Below, one piece after another: positions 12,404 to 12,680 of a stretch of DNA of 12,680 nt. The stretch is from an uncultured Eggerthellaceae bacterium (GTDB lineage: Bacteria > Actinomycetota > Coriobacteriia > Coriobacteriales > Eggerthellaceae), in NCBI GenBank assembly GCA_934623455.1, contig CAKTVK010000055.1:1-12680 (forward strand), in the 5' to 3' direction. The notes under the pieces were generated by a model. The model did no database searches and was not told the DNA's origin. It worked only from the letters and a program-made list of their open reading frames with translations. Position 1 is the stretch's first letter. Every line of letters starts with the position of its first letter. The position numbers were made by a program, and so were the translations under genes.

Positions 12404-12680
12404 ATGAAGTTCAACAAGAAAGTTTTGGTAGGCGCGGTTGCCGCAATTTTGGCGCTTTCCGTGTTTGCCCTGGCCGGTTGCTCGTCCAGCTCGTCCTCGT
12501 CCGCCAGCGCATCGGGCAGCGCCTCTGCCGCCGGCGACGACAAAGTCATTACCGTTGGCGCCACCGTTCCCCACTACGACATTCTGACCGACGCGGTTGC
12601 CCCGCTTCTGGAAAAGGAAGGCTACACGCTCAAGGTTACCGAGTTCACCGACTACGTACTGCCGAACACAAACGTTGAGC
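12404..12680 (+). CDS. metQ: MetQ/NlpA-type substrate-binding lipoprotein, N-terminal part (runs off the window)
   Basis: The first 92 codons of an ABC-transporter lipoprotein. The signal sequence MKFNKKVLVGAV continues through a hydrophobic core to the lipobox LAGC (Cys26), then a Ser/Ala-rich linker (about 27-44). The mature domain starts VITVGATVPHYDILTDAVAP and goes on to EFTDYVLPNTNVE. The pattern VGAT-PH-(D/E)IL and EFTDYVLPN-A/V is diagnostic of the methionine-binding family. It would bind methionine (D- or L-) outside the membrane for the MetNI importer, whose genes should follow beyond the window. ATG 12404 has AAAGGA 8 nt upstream. The specificity within the NlpA family cannot be settled from this fragment. 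Confidence 0.92.
   Translation, partial: MKFNKKVLVGAVAAILALSVFALAGCSSSSSSSASASGSASAAGDDKVITVGATVPHYDILTDAVAPLLEKEGYTLKVTEFTDYVLPNTNVE

Overview
The window looks like part of a Gram-positive chromosome of moderately high GC. The most likely source is Actinomycetota of the Coriobacteriia type, such as Eggerthella, Slackia or Cryptobacterium relatives. This is an inference from gene content (single-chain serine dehydratase with an ACT domain, diderm-free lipoproteins, a VTC/DUF4956/beta-helix set) and base composition; no 16S or other phylogenetic marker is present. Two genes run off the ends.

Layout. 1-1244 (minus): start of rfbB (dTDP-glucose 4,6-dehydratase) behind rfbA (glucose-1-phosphate thymidylyltransferase), the first two steps of dTDP-sugar synthesis. 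1245-2010: about 765 bp with no convincing gene but dense in repeats: a 33-bp palindrome (family A), a half copy of a 119-bp inverted-repeat element (family B), a 209-bp long-inverted-repeat element (family C/D), a full B element and a second A palindrome. 2011-3645 (minus): single-chain iron-sulfur L-serine dehydratase. 3646-4123: B element, intrinsic terminator, structured segment, third A palindrome. 4124-7432 (minus): a tight three-gene operon for a VTC-domain protein (polyphosphate polymerase family), a DUF4956 membrane protein and a secreted Cthe_2159-type beta-helix lipoprotein. 7740-10117 (plus, divergent): OmpR-family response regulator and membrane histidine kinase, with an unusual 347-bp repeat-bearing spacer between them. 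10118-10752: second C/D-type element and a strong minus-strand terminator. 10753-11799 (minus): PiT-family phosphate transporter. 11800-12403: divergent intergenic region with hairpins, a pyrimidine-rich tract and a dyad operator. 12404-end (plus): start of a MetQ/NlpA-type lipoprotein.

How they fit. The most interesting part is 4124-10117. A matched 16-bp motif (TTTAAG-N4-CTTTCA) lies 10 and 11 bp upstream of a plausible -10 box on each side of the divergent promoter region, as expected for an OmpR/PhoB-type activator. This suggests that the two-component system controls both itself and the VTC/DUF4956/beta-helix operon. A phosphate transporter lies just beyond. A working hypothesis is a regulated system that makes polyphosphate or a related polyanion at the membrane and handles it outside the cell through a calcium-binding beta-helix lipoprotein. 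The biochemical role of the bacterial trio is inference. The second theme is repeats: at least three families of palindromic, MITE/REP-like elements fill nearly all the gene-free DNA.
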